NCBI RefSeq assembly: GCF_035961655.1
Contig: NZ_CP108393.1
Span: forward strand, 372,001-436,000
Direction: 5' to 3'
Source: Streptomyces sp. NBC_01317
GTDB taxonomy: Bacteria > Actinomycetota > Actinomycetes > Streptomycetales > Streptomycetaceae
Length of the DNA: 64,000 bases
Positions 40,317-49,373 of the stretch are shown here, piece after piece. Numbering within the stretch: the first letter of the stretch is position 1; each line of letters starts with the position of its first letter. A program made the translations under genes and the position numbers. Below the pieces are notes generated by a model. That model was not told the DNA's origin, searched no databases, and worked only from the letters and a program-made list of their open reading frames with translations.

Positions 40317-40745
40317 ATGGCATCACACATGAGCAAGGGCCAATGGCACGCGTTTGTCGGCGAGGGCACCCGGACCGCCAAGCTGTCCACCGTTCGGGCC
40401 GACGGCAGCCCGCACATCGCGCCCGTCTGGTTCCTCCTGGACGGCGACGACCTGATCTTCAACACCGGCAAGGAGACGGTGAAGGGCCGCAACCTGCGGC
40501 GCGACAACCGGGTCGCGCTGTGCGTGGACGACGAGCGGCCGCCGTTCTCCTTCGTCCTGATCGAGGGTCGCGCCGAACTCAGCGAGGACCCCGAGGAGGT
40601 GCGGGAGTGGGCGGTCCGGCTCGGCGCGCGGTACATGGGCGAGGAGCAGGCGCAGGCGGTCGGTGAGCGCAACTCCGGGCCCGGGGAAGTGTTGGTACGG
40701 GTACGGGTCGACAAGGTCGTGAACGTGGCCGACATCGCGAGCTGA
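40317..40745 (+). CDS. PPOX-class F420-dependent oxidoreductase
   Basis: 142 residues from ATG 40317 (ATG 40329 is also possible). Split-barrel flavin-fold protein: GTRTAKLSTVRADGSPHIAPVWFLLDGDDLIFNTGKETVKGRNLRRDNRVALCVDDERPPFSFVLIEGRAEL. The K-x-x-N-L-R-R-D-N/P-R-V-A-L-C pattern and the lack of the FMN-specific Arg motifs place it with actinobacterial F420-binding PPOX proteins (Rv1155-like). These reduce small unsaturated substrates or bind F420. It is convergent with the phosphopantetheinyl transferase gene. Confidence 0.88.
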   Translation: MASHMSKGQWHAFVGEGTRTAKLSTVRADGSPHIAPVWFLLDGDDLIFNTGKETVKGRNLRRDNRVALCVDDERPPFSFVLIEGRAELSEDPEEVREWAVRLGARYMGEEQAQAVGERNSGPGEVLVRVRVDKVVNVADIAS

Positions 40746-40757
40746 CCTGAAGGTCAC

Positions 40758-41591
40758 TCACGCGAGCGGACCGGCGGTGTCCTCGTTCTGTCCCCGACGG
40801 AGCGAGGGCACACTCCCGGCCGCCTGGAGTGTCGTCGGCAACTGCCGCATCCGTACGGTGAACGCGGGGCCCTGTACGGCACAGGCCGCCGCGTGGCCCG
40901 GAAGCGTGGGCACATCCACCACGGTCCAGCCGGCGGGCGGCGCCGCCCGCTCCGTCGTCCCGAGGTAGTCGGCGGCCAGGTCGCGCCCCAGGCCCGTACC
41001 GATGCCCTTGAGGTAGGCCTCCTTGCGGGTCCACACGCGGGTGAACCCGGCCGGCCGCTCCTCGGCGGGAAGCGCCGCCAACTCGGCCTGTTCGGCCGGG
41101 TGCAGCGCGGCGGCGAGATCGCCGACCGCGCGCCGCAGGGCCACCGGCTCGACATCGACGCCGATGGCCTCGGACGCGACACCGATCATGACCACGTCGC
41201 CGCCGTGGGAGAGCGAGAAGTGCACCGGGAACGGCGGATCCGTCAGTACGGGCCTGCCGTGCGGGCCTCCGCAGCACGGGCAGGTGTCCCTGCCCAGCAC
41301 GATCGCCTCCGGCGCGAGCCCCACACACGCCCCGAGCACGCGCCGGAGCGCGGTGTGCGCGACGCCGTACCGGATCCGGTCACGGCCGTGCACGAAGGCC
41401 CCGGCCCGCCGGCGTTCCTCGGCGTTCAGTACGGAGAGGTCGAGGGTCTCCTCGGCCTGCCGCGAGATGTCCAGCAGCCAGAGGTCCACCACTCCCGGGC
41501 GCGGCGCGCCGGGCGGCCCGGCGGGTGGGGCTTCGCGGCGCTGGATCTCGGACAGGGCGGTCTCCCAGGATGTGCAGATCGGTGGAATCAC
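40758..41591 (-). CDS. 4'-phosphopantetheinyl transferase, Sfp type
   Basis: 277 residues from GTG 41591. The superfamily motifs are present: HFSLSHGGDVVMIGVAS, IGVDVEPV (Asp/Glu metal ligands) and FTRVWTRKEAYLKGIGTGL (W-x-x-K-E-A). It would transfer the phosphopantetheine arm from CoA to carrier proteins of fatty-acid, polyketide or peptide synthases. Its length and the Arg/Pro-rich N-terminus fit Sfp-type enzymes. No synthase is in the window, so it acts in trans. Confidence 0.9.
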   Translation of the reverse strand: MIPPICTSWETALSEIQRREAPPAGPPGAPRPGVVDLWLLDISRQAEETLDLSVLNAEERRRAGAFVHGRDRIRYGVAHTALRRVLGACVGLAPEAIVLGRDTCPCCGGPHGRPVLTDPPFPVHFSLSHGGDVVMIGVASEAIGVDVEPVALRRAVGDLAAALHPAEQAELAALPAEERPAGFTRVWTRKEAYLKGIGTGLGRDLAADYLGTTERAAPPAGWTVVDVPTLPGHAAACAVQGPAFTVRMRQLPTTLQAAGSVPSLRRGQNEDTAGPLA

Positions 41592-41625
41592 CAGCGTAGC
41601 CGCATCGGCCGTACACCCGGCGCCG

Positions 41626-41660
41626 CGTCCGGCCCCACGTCCGGCCCCACGTCCGGCCCC
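41626..41660. repeat. 12-bp tandem repeat
   Basis: The unit CGTCCGGCCCCA occurs twice exactly (41626-41637, 41638-41649), followed by an 11-base partial copy (41650-41660), in the gap between the divergent transferase and methyltransferase genes. It may space their promoters; nothing more can be said. Confidence 0.8.
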
Positions 41661-41719
41661 GCACCGGGGTCCCGTGCACCTGCGGCGCCTCGGAGCGCTG
41701 CTTGGGGGATCATGGGGGC

Positions 41720-42319
41720 ATGGCCCACGACCACACGCATGTGCAGCGGTTCTTCGGCGCGAGGGCGGCGCAGTGGGACAGCCGCTTCCCCGACGACGGC
41801 CCCGCCTACGCGGCGGCCGTCGCGGACCTCGGGCCGCGGCCCGGGGACGCGGTGCTGGACGCCGGGTGCGGAACGGGCCGCGCCCTGCCCGCGCTGCGGG
41901 ACGCGGTGGGACCGGCGGGTACGGTGCTGGGCGTCGACCTGACGGCCGCGATGCTCGACGCCGCCGTTCGGGCGGGCCGCCACCGCAGCGGCCGGCTGGT
42001 ACGCGCCGACGTGGCCGCGCTGCCGGTCGGGGACGGGGCGCTGGACGCGGTGTTCGCCGCCGGACTGATCGCCCACCTGCCGCAACCGGCCCAGGGGCTC
42101 GCCGAGTTGGCGCGCGTCGTACGGCCCGGCGGGCAGTTGGCGCTGTTCCATCCCATCGGCCGCGCGGCCCTGGCCGCCCGGCAGAGCCGGGTGATCACGG
42201 AGGACGACCTGCGCGCCGAGCCCAACCTCCGTCCGCTGCTGGCCGGTTCGGGGTGGCGGCTGGAGTCGTACGTGGACGAGGAGACCCGTTTTCTCGCGCT
42301 GGCGGTCCGTCAGGACTGA
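41720..42319 (+). CDS. Class I SAM-dependent methyltransferase
   Basis: 199 residues from ATG 41720. Motif I is AVLDAGCGTGRALP, followed by VLGVDLTAAMLDAA, then VRADVAALPVGDGALDAVFAAGLIAHL (motif II region) and ELARVVRPGGQLALFHPIG (post-motif). This is a Methyltransf_11/UbiE-like fold. The substrate cannot be told. It is divergent from the transferase gene. Confidence 0.88.
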   Translation: MAHDHTHVQRFFGARAAQWDSRFPDDGPAYAAAVADLGPRPGDAVLDAGCGTGRALPALRDAVGPAGTVLGVDLTAAMLDAAVRAGRHRSGRLVRADVAALPVGDGALDAVFAAGLIAHLPQPAQGLAELARVVRPGGQLALFHPIGRAALAARQSRVITEDDLRAEPNLRPLLAGSGWRLESYVDEETRFLALAVRQD

Positions 42320-42420
42320 GCAACCGGCCGCCCGGGCGCGGACGTCCTCTTCTGCCCGGGGGCCCCGGACCGTACGTTGGAGGGCCAGGCAGCGCCCGTC
42401 AGCAGGGGAAGGTGGACCCG

Positions 42421-42711
42421 GTGTTCGACCGACTGCGCAGGATCCTTGTCTCGGACCGCCCCGCCGCACCGTCCGGATCACAGCCCCGGGCACGACAGCA
42501 CAACCTCTTCGAAGCCGCGGCCACCTACGTGGCGGCGTGCGCGGAGGACGATCAGCAGCGCGGCGACGAGGCCGCCGGATGGGTCTCGCCGGAGGCGCTC
42601 TCGTTCGGCGTCAGCGAGCTGGCGTGCCGCGCCGTGATCGCCCTGGCACGGGAGCGCGACGAGTCACCGCAGACGGTGGCCCGCAGCCTCCTCGGGCTGC
42701 CCGCCGCGTGA
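42421..42711 (+). CDS. Small conserved hypothetical protein
   Basis: 96 residues from GTG 42421, with GGGGAAGG ten bases upstream. Basic N-terminus (VFDRLRRILVSDRP), then helical stretches HNLFEAAATYVAACAEDD and LSFGVSELACRAVIALARERDESPQTVARSLLGLPA. The regular heptad-like spacing of hydrophobic residues suggests an all-helical protein. Family not recognised. Confidence 0.6.
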   Translation: MFDRLRRILVSDRPAAPSGSQPRARQHNLFEAAATYVAACAEDDQQRGDEAAGWVSPEALSFGVSELACRAVIALARERDESPQTVARSLLGLPAA

Positions 42712-42835
42712 GAACACCGCAGGTCGGGCCTGGTTCCGGTACCGCCCGCGCGGATACCGGGCCGTAGCGGACTCTCGACGTCCGGGTGGTCCACTGGCTA
42801 GGGTGCGCCGACAACCGCTCGAATCGGGAGGTGTC

Positions 42836-43720
42836 GTGTCCGTAGCGGACGATTCCATCGATGATGACACCCTGTATGTGCTCACTGCCGCTCTGCTGAC
42901 CCCGGCGCGGTTCCCCGGCGTCCTCGGGGACGACTACCCGGAGGCGTGCGCCGCCCTCGGGCTCGAACCGTGGACCCGGGGCTACGGGCTGGTCTTGGGC
43001 CAGGACGGCGACGGTGCGCGCTGGACCGTGGCGGTGGACGACGTGTCGCTGGTCGCCGTCGCGATCGCCTCCTGGGACTGCGGCATGGAGTACGACCTCT
43101 CGCCGGAGGAGCGGACCGTCGTCCGCGCGCTGCCCGGCTGGCCGCTCGACCTGGCCGTGTCGGCGCCCGGTGTGCCCGCCCCTCACGACCCGGATCCGGA
43201 CCTCGTACCGGAGGACGGGGAGCCCGGGGGAATCGCGCGGACGCCGCTCGCCCCGCCCGACACCGCGGTCTGGGGCCCGGCGCAGCGGCGCCTGGGCGCG
43301 GACGAGGTCGCCGCGCACTGGGCGGCATGGCGGGAGCAGTACGACGCCGCGGTGAAGGGCTCGCCTCCGACGGAGGAGCCGCCCGGTGGGACGGGCGCGG
43401 AGAGCGGTGGTACGGCGGAGGTCTCCGGGAGCCCCGCCGGGACCGAGCCGCCCCCTCCAGAGCTGCTGCGCGTCCTCGCCGAGCTGCGCGGCTATGTGGA
43501 GACGGCTCCGCCCCTGGGCAGGGTCCGCTCCAGCTTCGCCCCCGGCGACGCCCGGACCCTGCGCGCGGACGGCCCCGGCTGGTCCTTCGTCGCCAGGACC
43601 GACGACATGGCCTTCGTCCTGATGGACGACGAGCCCAACGAGGTGCTTCCGATCGCCCGTGGCCCGGAACTCCCGGCGCTTCTCGCGGCCCTCGACGCCA
43701 TGGCCGTACGCCCCGCGTGA
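42836..43720 (+). CDS. Hypothetical protein with an internal low-complexity linker
   Basis: 294 residues from GTG 42836, with GGGAGG five bases upstream; a longer frame to 42803 lacks a ribosome site. Acidic, soluble. N-terminal part: DDDTLYVLTAALLTPARFPGVLGDDYPEACAALGLEPW, WDCGMEYDLSPEER. A Glu/Pro/Gly-rich linker (about residues 175-205) separates it from a C-terminal block ELLRVLAELRGYVETAPPLG, WSFVARTDDMAFVLMDDEPNEVLPIARG, reminiscent of small DUF domains in Streptomyces. Family not recognised. Confidence 0.6.
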   Translation: MSVADDSIDDDTLYVLTAALLTPARFPGVLGDDYPEACAALGLEPWTRGYGLVLGQDGDGARWTVAVDDVSLVAVAIASWDCGMEYDLSPEERTVVRALPGWPLDLAVSAPGVPAPHDPDPDLVPEDGEPGGIARTPLAPPDTAVWGPAQRRLGADEVAAHWAAWREQYDAAVKGSPPTEEPPGGTGAESGGTAEVSGSPAGTEPPPPELLRVLAELRGYVETAPPLGRVRSSFAPGDARTLRADGPGWSFVARTDDMAFVLMDDEPNEVLPIARGPELPALLAALDAMAVRPA

Positions 43721-43780
43721 GCCGTCACACCGCGGACCTGCACGTGACAGCGCCGCACCCCCACGCACAGCAGAGCTGAC

Positions 43781-43804
43781 CGGGGGGACCCGGCGGTCCC
43801 TCCG
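43781..43804. terminator. Hairpin between convergent hypothetical genes
   Basis: CGGGGGGACC (43781-43790) pairs with GGTCCCTCCG (43795-43804) around a CGGC loop, with one G-T wobble. It lies 61 bases past the plus-strand stop and 19 bases before the minus-strand stop, fitting a shared terminator. Confidence 0.6.
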
Positions 43805-43822
43805 GCCAGCTGTCCGGCCGGG

Positions 43823-44005
43823 TCAGCGGCCGATCTGCTTGCGGTTGATCCGGCGCAGCCTGCGGCGCTGCGACGGGTCCAGCATCAGGTAGGTGGCCGC
43901 CGGCACACCCACCACGATCAGCAGGGCCACCCAGAACGGTACGAACGCCCAGAGGATCAGGCCGACGGCCACTCCTCCGACAGCGATCTTTGCTTGTGTC
44001 GACAT
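43823..44005 (-). CDS. Small membrane protein with a basic tail
   Basis: 60 residues from ATG 44005, GGAGG upstream. A long hydrophobic hairpin (VGLILWAFVPFWVALLIVVGVPAATYLML) forms two close membrane segments, followed by a strongly basic tail (RRRLRRINRKQIG). Such hydrophobic-then-Arg-rich proteins are common, poorly known Streptomyces membrane proteins. It sits just after the desaturase gene on the same strand. Confidence 0.7.
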   Translation of the reverse strand: MSTQAKIAVGGVAVGLILWAFVPFWVALLIVVGVPAATYLMLDPSQRRRLRRINRKQIGR

Positions 44006-44075
44006 CCCGACGCCTCCTTCGCGGCCAAGGGCCGCTCACTGCTCGGTGAACGCGTAGGAGCGTCCGCCAGTTCCA

Positions 44076-45161
44076 CTATGCGCCTGTACGGAGCGGTTCG
44101 CCGACGTCGTGGAGGTGACCGAGGGCCTGGCGGTACGAGTCGATCAGTCCGGTCTCGGCGTACGAGACGCCCAGCGCCTGGCAGTGCGCGCGTACCAGGG
44201 GCTGGGCGAGCCGCAGGTGGGGGCGGGGCATGCTGGGGAAGAGGTGGTGCTCGATCTGGTAGTTCAGCCCGCCGAGGAACCAGTCGGTGAGCACACCGCC
44301 GCGAATGTTGCGTGAGGTCAGGACCTGGCGGCGCAGGTGCCCCCAGCCCGCGCCGTTCTCGGAGTCGGGCATCTCCATGCCCTTGTGGTTCGGCGCGAAG
44401 GCCATGCCCAGGTGCAGGCCGAGGAGCATCTGGTGGATCACCGCGAAGACGACGGCCTGGCCGAGGGTCAGTGTGGTGAGCAGCAGGGTGACGTACGCGG
44501 CGACGTGTGCGCCCAGGAGCAGTCCCTCCACCGCGCGGCGGCGGCCGGGCATGCGGGTGTCCTTCTGGCGCGAGAAGACGGCCTGGAAGCCGTACACCTT
44601 GAGGGCGATGCCCTCCAGGGTCGTCAGCGGGAAGAACATCCAGGCCTGGTGGCGGGTGAGCCAGCCGCGCAGTCCCGTACGGCCCGCCGTCTGCCCCTGG
44701 GTGAAGACGAAGATGTCGGCGGCGACGTCCGGGTCCTTGTCGATGTGATTGGGGTTGGCGTGGTGCCGGTTGTGCTTGTCGTTCCACCACTCCTGGCTCA
44801 TCCCGAGCAGCAGGTTGGCGTGGACGAGCTGGATGACACGGCCCTTGCCGCGGTCGCCGGTGATCTGGGAGTGTCCCGCGTCGTGGCCGATGAACGCGAT
44901 CCGGGCCGACAGGACCGCCAGCGGGGGCGCGAGGAGCATCGTCCACCAGGAGGGGCCGATGAGCGCCATGCCGGTGATGACGGCGGCGACGAGGACCAGG
45001 TTGACCGTGATGCCCCGGGCGTACCAGGCGACCCGGCGCTCGAGGAGTCCCTGTTCCTTGACCGTCCGCAGCAAGGGCGCGAAGTCGCTGCCGGTGCCGC
45101 GGGGGGTGGCCGGTTCGGGTATGGACTCCACAGCGGGGGGTGCGGTGGTGGCCTGGGGCAT
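44076..45161 (-). CDS. Fatty-acid desaturase
   Basis: 361 residues from ATG 45161, with GGAGA upstream. The three iron-binding His boxes are intact: FIGHDAGHSQ, WWNDKHNRHHANPNH and GLNYQIEHHLFP, with membrane stretches between. This is a membrane acyl-lipid or acyl-CoA desaturase of the DesA3/delta-6-like type; the QIEHH third box is typical of front-end or plant-like desaturases. It would introduce double bonds into membrane fatty acids, useful for cold adaptation. No ferredoxin or cytochrome b5 gene is adjacent. Confidence 0.9.
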   Translation of the reverse strand: MPQATTAPPAVESIPEPATPRGTGSDFAPLLRTVKEQGLLERRVAWYARGITVNLVLVAAVITGMALIGPSWWTMLLAPPLAVLSARIAFIGHDAGHSQITGDRGKGRVIQLVHANLLLGMSQEWWNDKHNRHHANPNHIDKDPDVAADIFVFTQGQTAGRTGLRGWLTRHQAWMFFPLTTLEGIALKVYGFQAVFSRQKDTRMPGRRRAVEGLLLGAHVAAYVTLLLTTLTLGQAVVFAVIHQMLLGLHLGMAFAPNHKGMEMPDSENGAGWGHLRRQVLTSRNIRGGVLTDWFLGGLNYQIEHHLFPSMPRPHLRLAQPLVRAHCQALGVSYAETGLIDSYRQALGHLHDVGEPLRTGA

Positions 45162-45434
45162 GTCGGTCTCCGGTCTGTCGGCCGATGTGCGGGAAGAAGG
45201 GTCGCGCTGTCTGCGCTGACCTGCAGAAAAACGTACGGGCCCGGCGAAGGTGGCGACCATGGCGCCACCCCCCGGAAATGGGGGAGGCTTCCCGGGGGTC
45301 GGCAATGGTGCTGGCTACACCCCGCCGCTTCGGCATGAGTCGAGTAACGGCAGCTCCGGGACCGCGTGGCTTCGCGGTCGGGTACCATCGGCGGCTCACC
45401 CGCAGTAGTCAAAGTTGAGGAATGCGTCTTCGCT

Positions 45435-46325
45435 GTGCACACGCTCCCCGCGGCAACGCTCTCCCGGGTCTCCGAACTCGCCCGCCGTTCCACGGTCTTT
45501 CTCCCGGGGGACCCGGCTCGCGCCGGCCGGATCGCCTACTGGCATCCCGACGGCGCGGAACCGCCGTCCGCGCCGGGCTCCGTGGAGGAGCTGGCCGTCG
45601 TCGACACCGAGGCCCACCCTCTCATGGTCAGGGCGTTGCTGGTGCCCCTGCGGGACGCTCTTCCGTCGCTGACCAGGGCCCGTGTGGCGGAGAATGTGTC
45701 ACCGTCCGGCGCCTTCCGGGGCGCGGCGGCGCTGCTCGCCCGGCAACTGGCGTCCCGTGGACGGATGTTGCCGGGTCCCACCGGCACCGGGCACGACGCG
45801 TGGCGGGCCGGACCACTGACGGCCGAGGACCTGGAGCGGGTCCGTACGCTCGCCGCCTCCACGCCTCCCACCGCGCATGGCGTTCCGCTCGGCGGAGGTG
45901 GTTTGGCCGGAACTGTTCTTCTGCCCGAGCCTGAAGGGCTGTTGAGAGACTTCCTCGACGCGGTGGCCGACACCCTGCCGCGTACCCCCGCCGCGCCGCT
46001 CGCCGCCGGTGGTGACGCCTTCGCCGCCCTGCCCGCCCGGCGCTTCCCCGAACTCCGGGGCTGGGCCGGAGAGGTGGCCGCGGGCCATGACGCGGGAGGC
46101 GGCTCGGCGGCGGCCTTAGGACCACGTGCGCGGATGGACGCCCTGCTCGCTCCGCGCCGGGCGGCCCGCGCTCCTCGCCTGCCACTGACGCTCCGCGCTG
46201 GGCGATCAGCCGCTCACCCGCGCCGGACTCGGCCAACTCGCCGAGGCGGGACGCCCGGTGGGCCGGCCGCGCCACCGGAGGGCGCTCATCGACCCCGCCG
46301 AGGCACGGCGCGCCCGGGAGAGCCA
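45435..46325 (+). pseudogene. Degraded large DEAD/DEAH (SNF2-like) helicase, N-terminal fragments
   Basis: From GTG 45435 the frame reads as the N-terminus of a large Streptomyces helicase: HTLPAATLSRVSELARRSTVFLPGDPARAGRIAYW, PSLTRARVAENVSPSG, HDAWRAGPLTAEDLERVRTLAAS, GTVLLPEPEGLLRDFLDAVADTLPR and FPELRGWAGEVAAGHDAG. Then homology breaks. In another frame around 46200-46320 come LTRAGLGQLAEAGRP and ALIDPAEARRARESQ, matching a segment normally several hundred residues further on. So the centre is deleted, the frame shifted and all helicase motifs are missing. The intact protein would be about 900 residues or more. Confidence 0.6.
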
Positions 46326-46712
46326 GGACCATCACACCGGTCCTCCCTGTCGAGTCAGCATGTTGAGTCGTTGAGGTCCGGGCAACAGGTGGCACGGAAG
46401 GCAGCACAGCCGTCCGCGTCCCGATGACGAGCACGTAGCTCCCGTGACCGTACGGGCCAGTGCCGTCCCCGACCTGTGGCGCGGCCACCCTCGCGAGATC
46501 GCGTCTCGCCCCACAGGCAGGCGGCACAACGCATGCTCCGACTCGGACGACAAAACTTTCCGGGAGATTCGCTGCCCCCTTTTCCCGAATGTTTCCCGGC
46601 TGCGGAAAAATATCGCGGCATTCAAGAGCAGGCTCGCAGGCCCGCCCATGTGCCAGGCAGGCGCCGGGAAACTTTGACCGTATGGTACAGCTCGAATCGA
46701 AGGAGCCCCTTG
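46326..46712. other. Leader and promoter region of the HelD-type helicase
   Basis: No gene. The last 150 bases are markedly A/T-richer (for example 46540-46570 and 46605-46625) and probably contain the promoter of the helicase gene. I searched by eye for the rifamycin-associated inverted repeat (CTTGC...GCAAG type) known upstream of some helR genes and did not find a convincing one. Confidence 0.4.
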
Positions 46713-48794
46713 TTGTCGAAAATGAATGATTCCGCTGTGCGTGCGGTTGAATCGGAGCAGGGTTATGTCTCCTCCTTGTATGAATTGCTCACCGAGCGCC
46801 TCTCCGAGGCGCGAGTAAACCGAGCGAGTGTGCTGAAGGCTCCGGCGGACAGCGCCGGTGAGGCGTACGAGAGAGAAATCGCCGCCGCGCGTCTGGCCAG
46901 GGAGATCGGCCGGCTGGAGGGCGCCGAAAAGGGGCTGGTCTTCGGGCGCATCGACCGGACGGACGGCACGGCCCTGCGCGTCGGACGGATCGGACTGCAT
47001 ACGGACGAGGACGACCTGCCTCTGCTCGTGGACTGGCGCGCGAACGCGGCACGGCCCTTCTACGAGGCGACGCCGGTCCACCCGATGGACCTGCGACGGC
47101 GCCGGCACCTGCGCCTCGATGAGCGCACGGTCGTCTCGGTGAGCGACGAACTGCTGGACGGGACCGCCCCGACCGACGAGGACGTGGTGGGGGACGGCCC
47201 GTTGGCCGAGGCTCTGTCGGCACGGCGTACGGGCAGGATGCACGCGGCCGTCGCGACGCTGCAGGCCGAGCAGGACGAGATCGTCCGCTCCGCCCACCGC
47301 GGGGTGACCGTGGTGCAGGGCGGGCCCGGCACCGGCAAGACGGTGGTCGCCCTGCACCGGGCGGCCTACGTCCTGTACGCGTTCCCGCGCGCCGCGGAGG
47401 AGGGTGTCCTGGTGGTGGGCCCGAACGCCCGGTTCCTCGACTACATTTCCCAGGTCCTTCCCTCGCTCGGAGAGAACGACGTCGTTCTGGCGACCTGCCG
47501 GGAACTGGCCGGAGTGTCCCCGGACGCGGTGGACCCGTTCGACACGGCGCGTCTCAAGGGCAGCTCCGACCTCGCCGACGCCCTGGCCGGCCTGCTGCGC
47601 GTCCACCAAGCCCCCGCCGGTGACTTCACCGTGCGGATCGGACAGGAACTGCTTCACCTTTCCGGCGGGGAAGTCGCCACGGCACGCGATGCCGCCTTGG
47701 CGGCGGCATCGGGGCACAACCCCGCGCGCCGGGTGTTCAAAGAGCTCATGGTCGACGCCGTCACCGACGGGATGCAGCGAGACATGGGGGACCTTCTGGA
47801 GCAGATCGACGCCGATGCCGAAAGGATGACGGGCCTGAACCTCGACCGGTTCACGGGAGCCGACCAGCACCGTGCCGAAGGCGCGGCCGACCCGGGGCCG
47901 GTCCACGAGCTGGACCTGGACGCCATCCGAGCCGATCTCCTCGACGACGCCGGCGTCGACCGAGCGGTCGAGGTGTTGTGGCCGCGGCTGGCACCCGGTG
48001 ACCTCGTGAAGGCGCTCCTGACGAACGCCGGCGCTCTCGCCGAGCACCTGCCCCGCCTGACCGCGCAGGAGCGGTCCCTTCTGCTGCGCGGTCAGGACGA
48101 CCCGTGGACCGATGCCGATGTGCCGTTGCTGGACGAGGCGGTGAACCTGGTCGACGGCCCACCCCAGCGGACGTACGGGCACGTCGTCGTCGACGAGGCG
48201 CAGGAACTGACCGCCATGCAGTGGCGGATGATCGTCCGCCGCTGCCCGGCGAGGGCGATGACGCTGGTGGGTGACTTCGCCCAGGCAGGCCCGGTCGCGA
48301 CAGCACGCGACTGGAAGGAAGCGCTGATCCCCGGCGTCGGACCGCGGTTCAAACTGCACCACCTGACCGTCAGCTACCGCACCACGCAGGAGATCCTGGA
48401 GAGCGTCCGGAACCTGCTCACGCGGATCGCTCCGGACCAGAAGCCCACACGGTCGCTGCGAAGCGGTGAGAGCCCTCGCACCGTGACCACACCTCCGGAC
48501 GGGTTGGTCAGCGCCGTCGTCCAGGAACTCCGCGCCCAGAGCACCGCCCACCCGGGCGAACTTCTGGGAGTGATCTGCGCGGACACCAGGGTGAGCGAGC
48601 TGACGGCCCGGGGCGTCGCTCACCACGCACGCATCGTGCCGGCGTCCGAAGCACGCGGCCTGGAATTCGACGGGGTCGTCGTCATGGACCCCGAGGAAAT
48701 CATCGCGGCCCGCCCCGGTGGGGAAAGGGATTTGTACGTAGCCCTGACCCGGGCCACCAAGCGCCTCTGCACCATTACCGTCAAGCCCGCCTGA
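46713..48794 (+). CDS. HelD/HelR-type RNA-polymerase-associated helicase
   Basis: 693 residues. TTG 46713 is preferred: AAGGAG (46700-46705) is 7 bases away, whereas ATG 46722 is 16 bases away. An N-terminal antiparallel coiled-coil part (SEQGYVSSLYELLTERLSEARV, YEREIAAARLAREIGRLEGAEKG) leads to LPLLVDWRANAARPFYEA and the motor: Walker A VVQGGPGTGKTVVALHRAAYVLY, Walker B VVVDEAQELTAMQWRMI, LTVSYRTTQEI and LYVALTRATKRL. Members of the actinobacterial HelD/HelR class push arms into RNA polymerase channels and release stalled complexes; HelR also displaces rifamycins. Follows the decayed helicase fragments. Confidence 0.85.
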   Translation: MSKMNDSAVRAVESEQGYVSSLYELLTERLSEARVNRASVLKAPADSAGEAYEREIAAARLAREIGRLEGAEKGLVFGRIDRTDGTALRVGRIGLHTDEDDLPLLVDWRANAARPFYEATPVHPMDLRRRRHLRLDERTVVSVSDELLDGTAPTDEDVVGDGPLAEALSARRTGRMHAAVATLQAEQDEIVRSAHRGVTVVQGGPGTGKTVVALHRAAYVLYAFPRAAEEGVLVVGPNARFLDYISQVLPSLGENDVVLATCRELAGVSPDAVDPFDTARLKGSSDLADALAGLLRVHQAPAGDFTVRIGQELLHLSGGEVATARDAALAAASGHNPARRVFKELMVDAVTDGMQRDMGDLLEQIDADAERMTGLNLDRFTGADQHRAEGAADPGPVHELDLDAIRADLLDDAGVDRAVEVLWPRLAPGDLVKALLTNAGALAEHLPRLTAQERSLLLRGQDDPWTDADVPLLDEAVNLVDGPPQRTYGHVVVDEAQELTAMQWRMIVRRCPARAMTLVGDFAQAGPVATARDWKEALIPGVGPRFKLHHLTVSYRTTQEILESVRNLLTRIAPDQKPTRSLRSGESPRTVTTPPDGLVSAVVQELRAQSTAHPGELLGVICADTRVSELTARGVAHHARIVPASEARGLEFDGVVVMDPEEIIAARPGGERDLYVALTRATKRLCTITVKPA

Positions 48795-49052
48795 GAGCGG
48801 AGCAGCGAGGGGATCCGCGATGACGACATCGACGTCGAGACGACCGAACCGTCGGACTTACCCGCGCCGCCGGGACCGCCGCATCAGGCGATCACGGCGG
48901 ATCGGACAGTCGGCCCCCGCGCGGCCGGGCCGGCGCCTTCGAGGTCATCGAGTACAGCCTGCGCGGTCGGCCCGGAGGCGCGCCCGGCACCTGGGGCCAC
49001 CACCGCCTGGTCCTCAACGACGTCGACCCCGGCGCCCTCACGGCCTCGAACG

Positions 49053-49346
49053 TCAGTCGAGGCCTTCGATGATGCGGAAGTCGCGCTCGACGCCGTCAGC
49101 GAGTGTGGCCAGCGCCTCCTGGTAGGCCGCACTCGCATGCGCGGCGACTGCCTGTTCGAAGCTGTCGAACTCGATCAGGACGGTGCGCTCGGCGATTCCG
49201 GCGTCGTGCGCGACGACCCGGCTGCCGCGGGCGAGCAGCCGCCCGCCCGCGGCCTTGACGGCCGTACCAGCCAGCTTGTTGTAGGCAGCCAGCTTCTCGG
49301 GATCCGCGATGGTGCGGTAGGCGCTGACCCAATAGCCCCTGGCCAC
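49053..49346 (-). CDS. DUF1330 domain protein
   Basis: 97 residues from GTG 49346 with AGGAGG six bases upstream. The DUF1330 pattern is complete: GYWVSAYRTIADPEKLAAYNKLAGTAVKAAGGRLLARG, VVAHDAGIAERTVLIEFDSFEQAVAAHASAAYQEALATLADGVERDFRIIEG. It folds as a dimeric ferredoxin-like barrel, related to antibiotic-biosynthesis monooxygenases, with unknown function. It is the third gene of the MarR-MFS operon, 27 bases after the transporter. Confidence 0.88.
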   Translation of the reverse strand: MARGYWVSAYRTIADPEKLAAYNKLAGTAVKAAGGRLLARGSRVVAHDAGIAERTVLIEFDSFEQAVAAHASAAYQEALATLADGVERDFRIIEGLD

Positions 49347-49373
49347 GGTACCTCCTGTGTTCGGAATTGATAC

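Noticed and set aside
46326..46712. Rifamycin-associated element upstream of the HelD-type helicase
   Set aside because: No convincing CTTGC/GCAAG-type inverted repeat could be found by eye, so rifamycin control is not claimed.
46332..48626. 764-residue minus-strand open frame
   Set aside because: Antisense shadow of the HelD-type helicase, whose motifs are unmistakable on the plus strand.
48795..49052. Possible small gene after the HelD-type helicase
   Set aside because: One frame holds GAFEVIEYSLRGRPGG and TWGHHRLVLNDVDPG, which look protein-like, but there is no start, no ribosome site and no recognisable family; at most a remnant.
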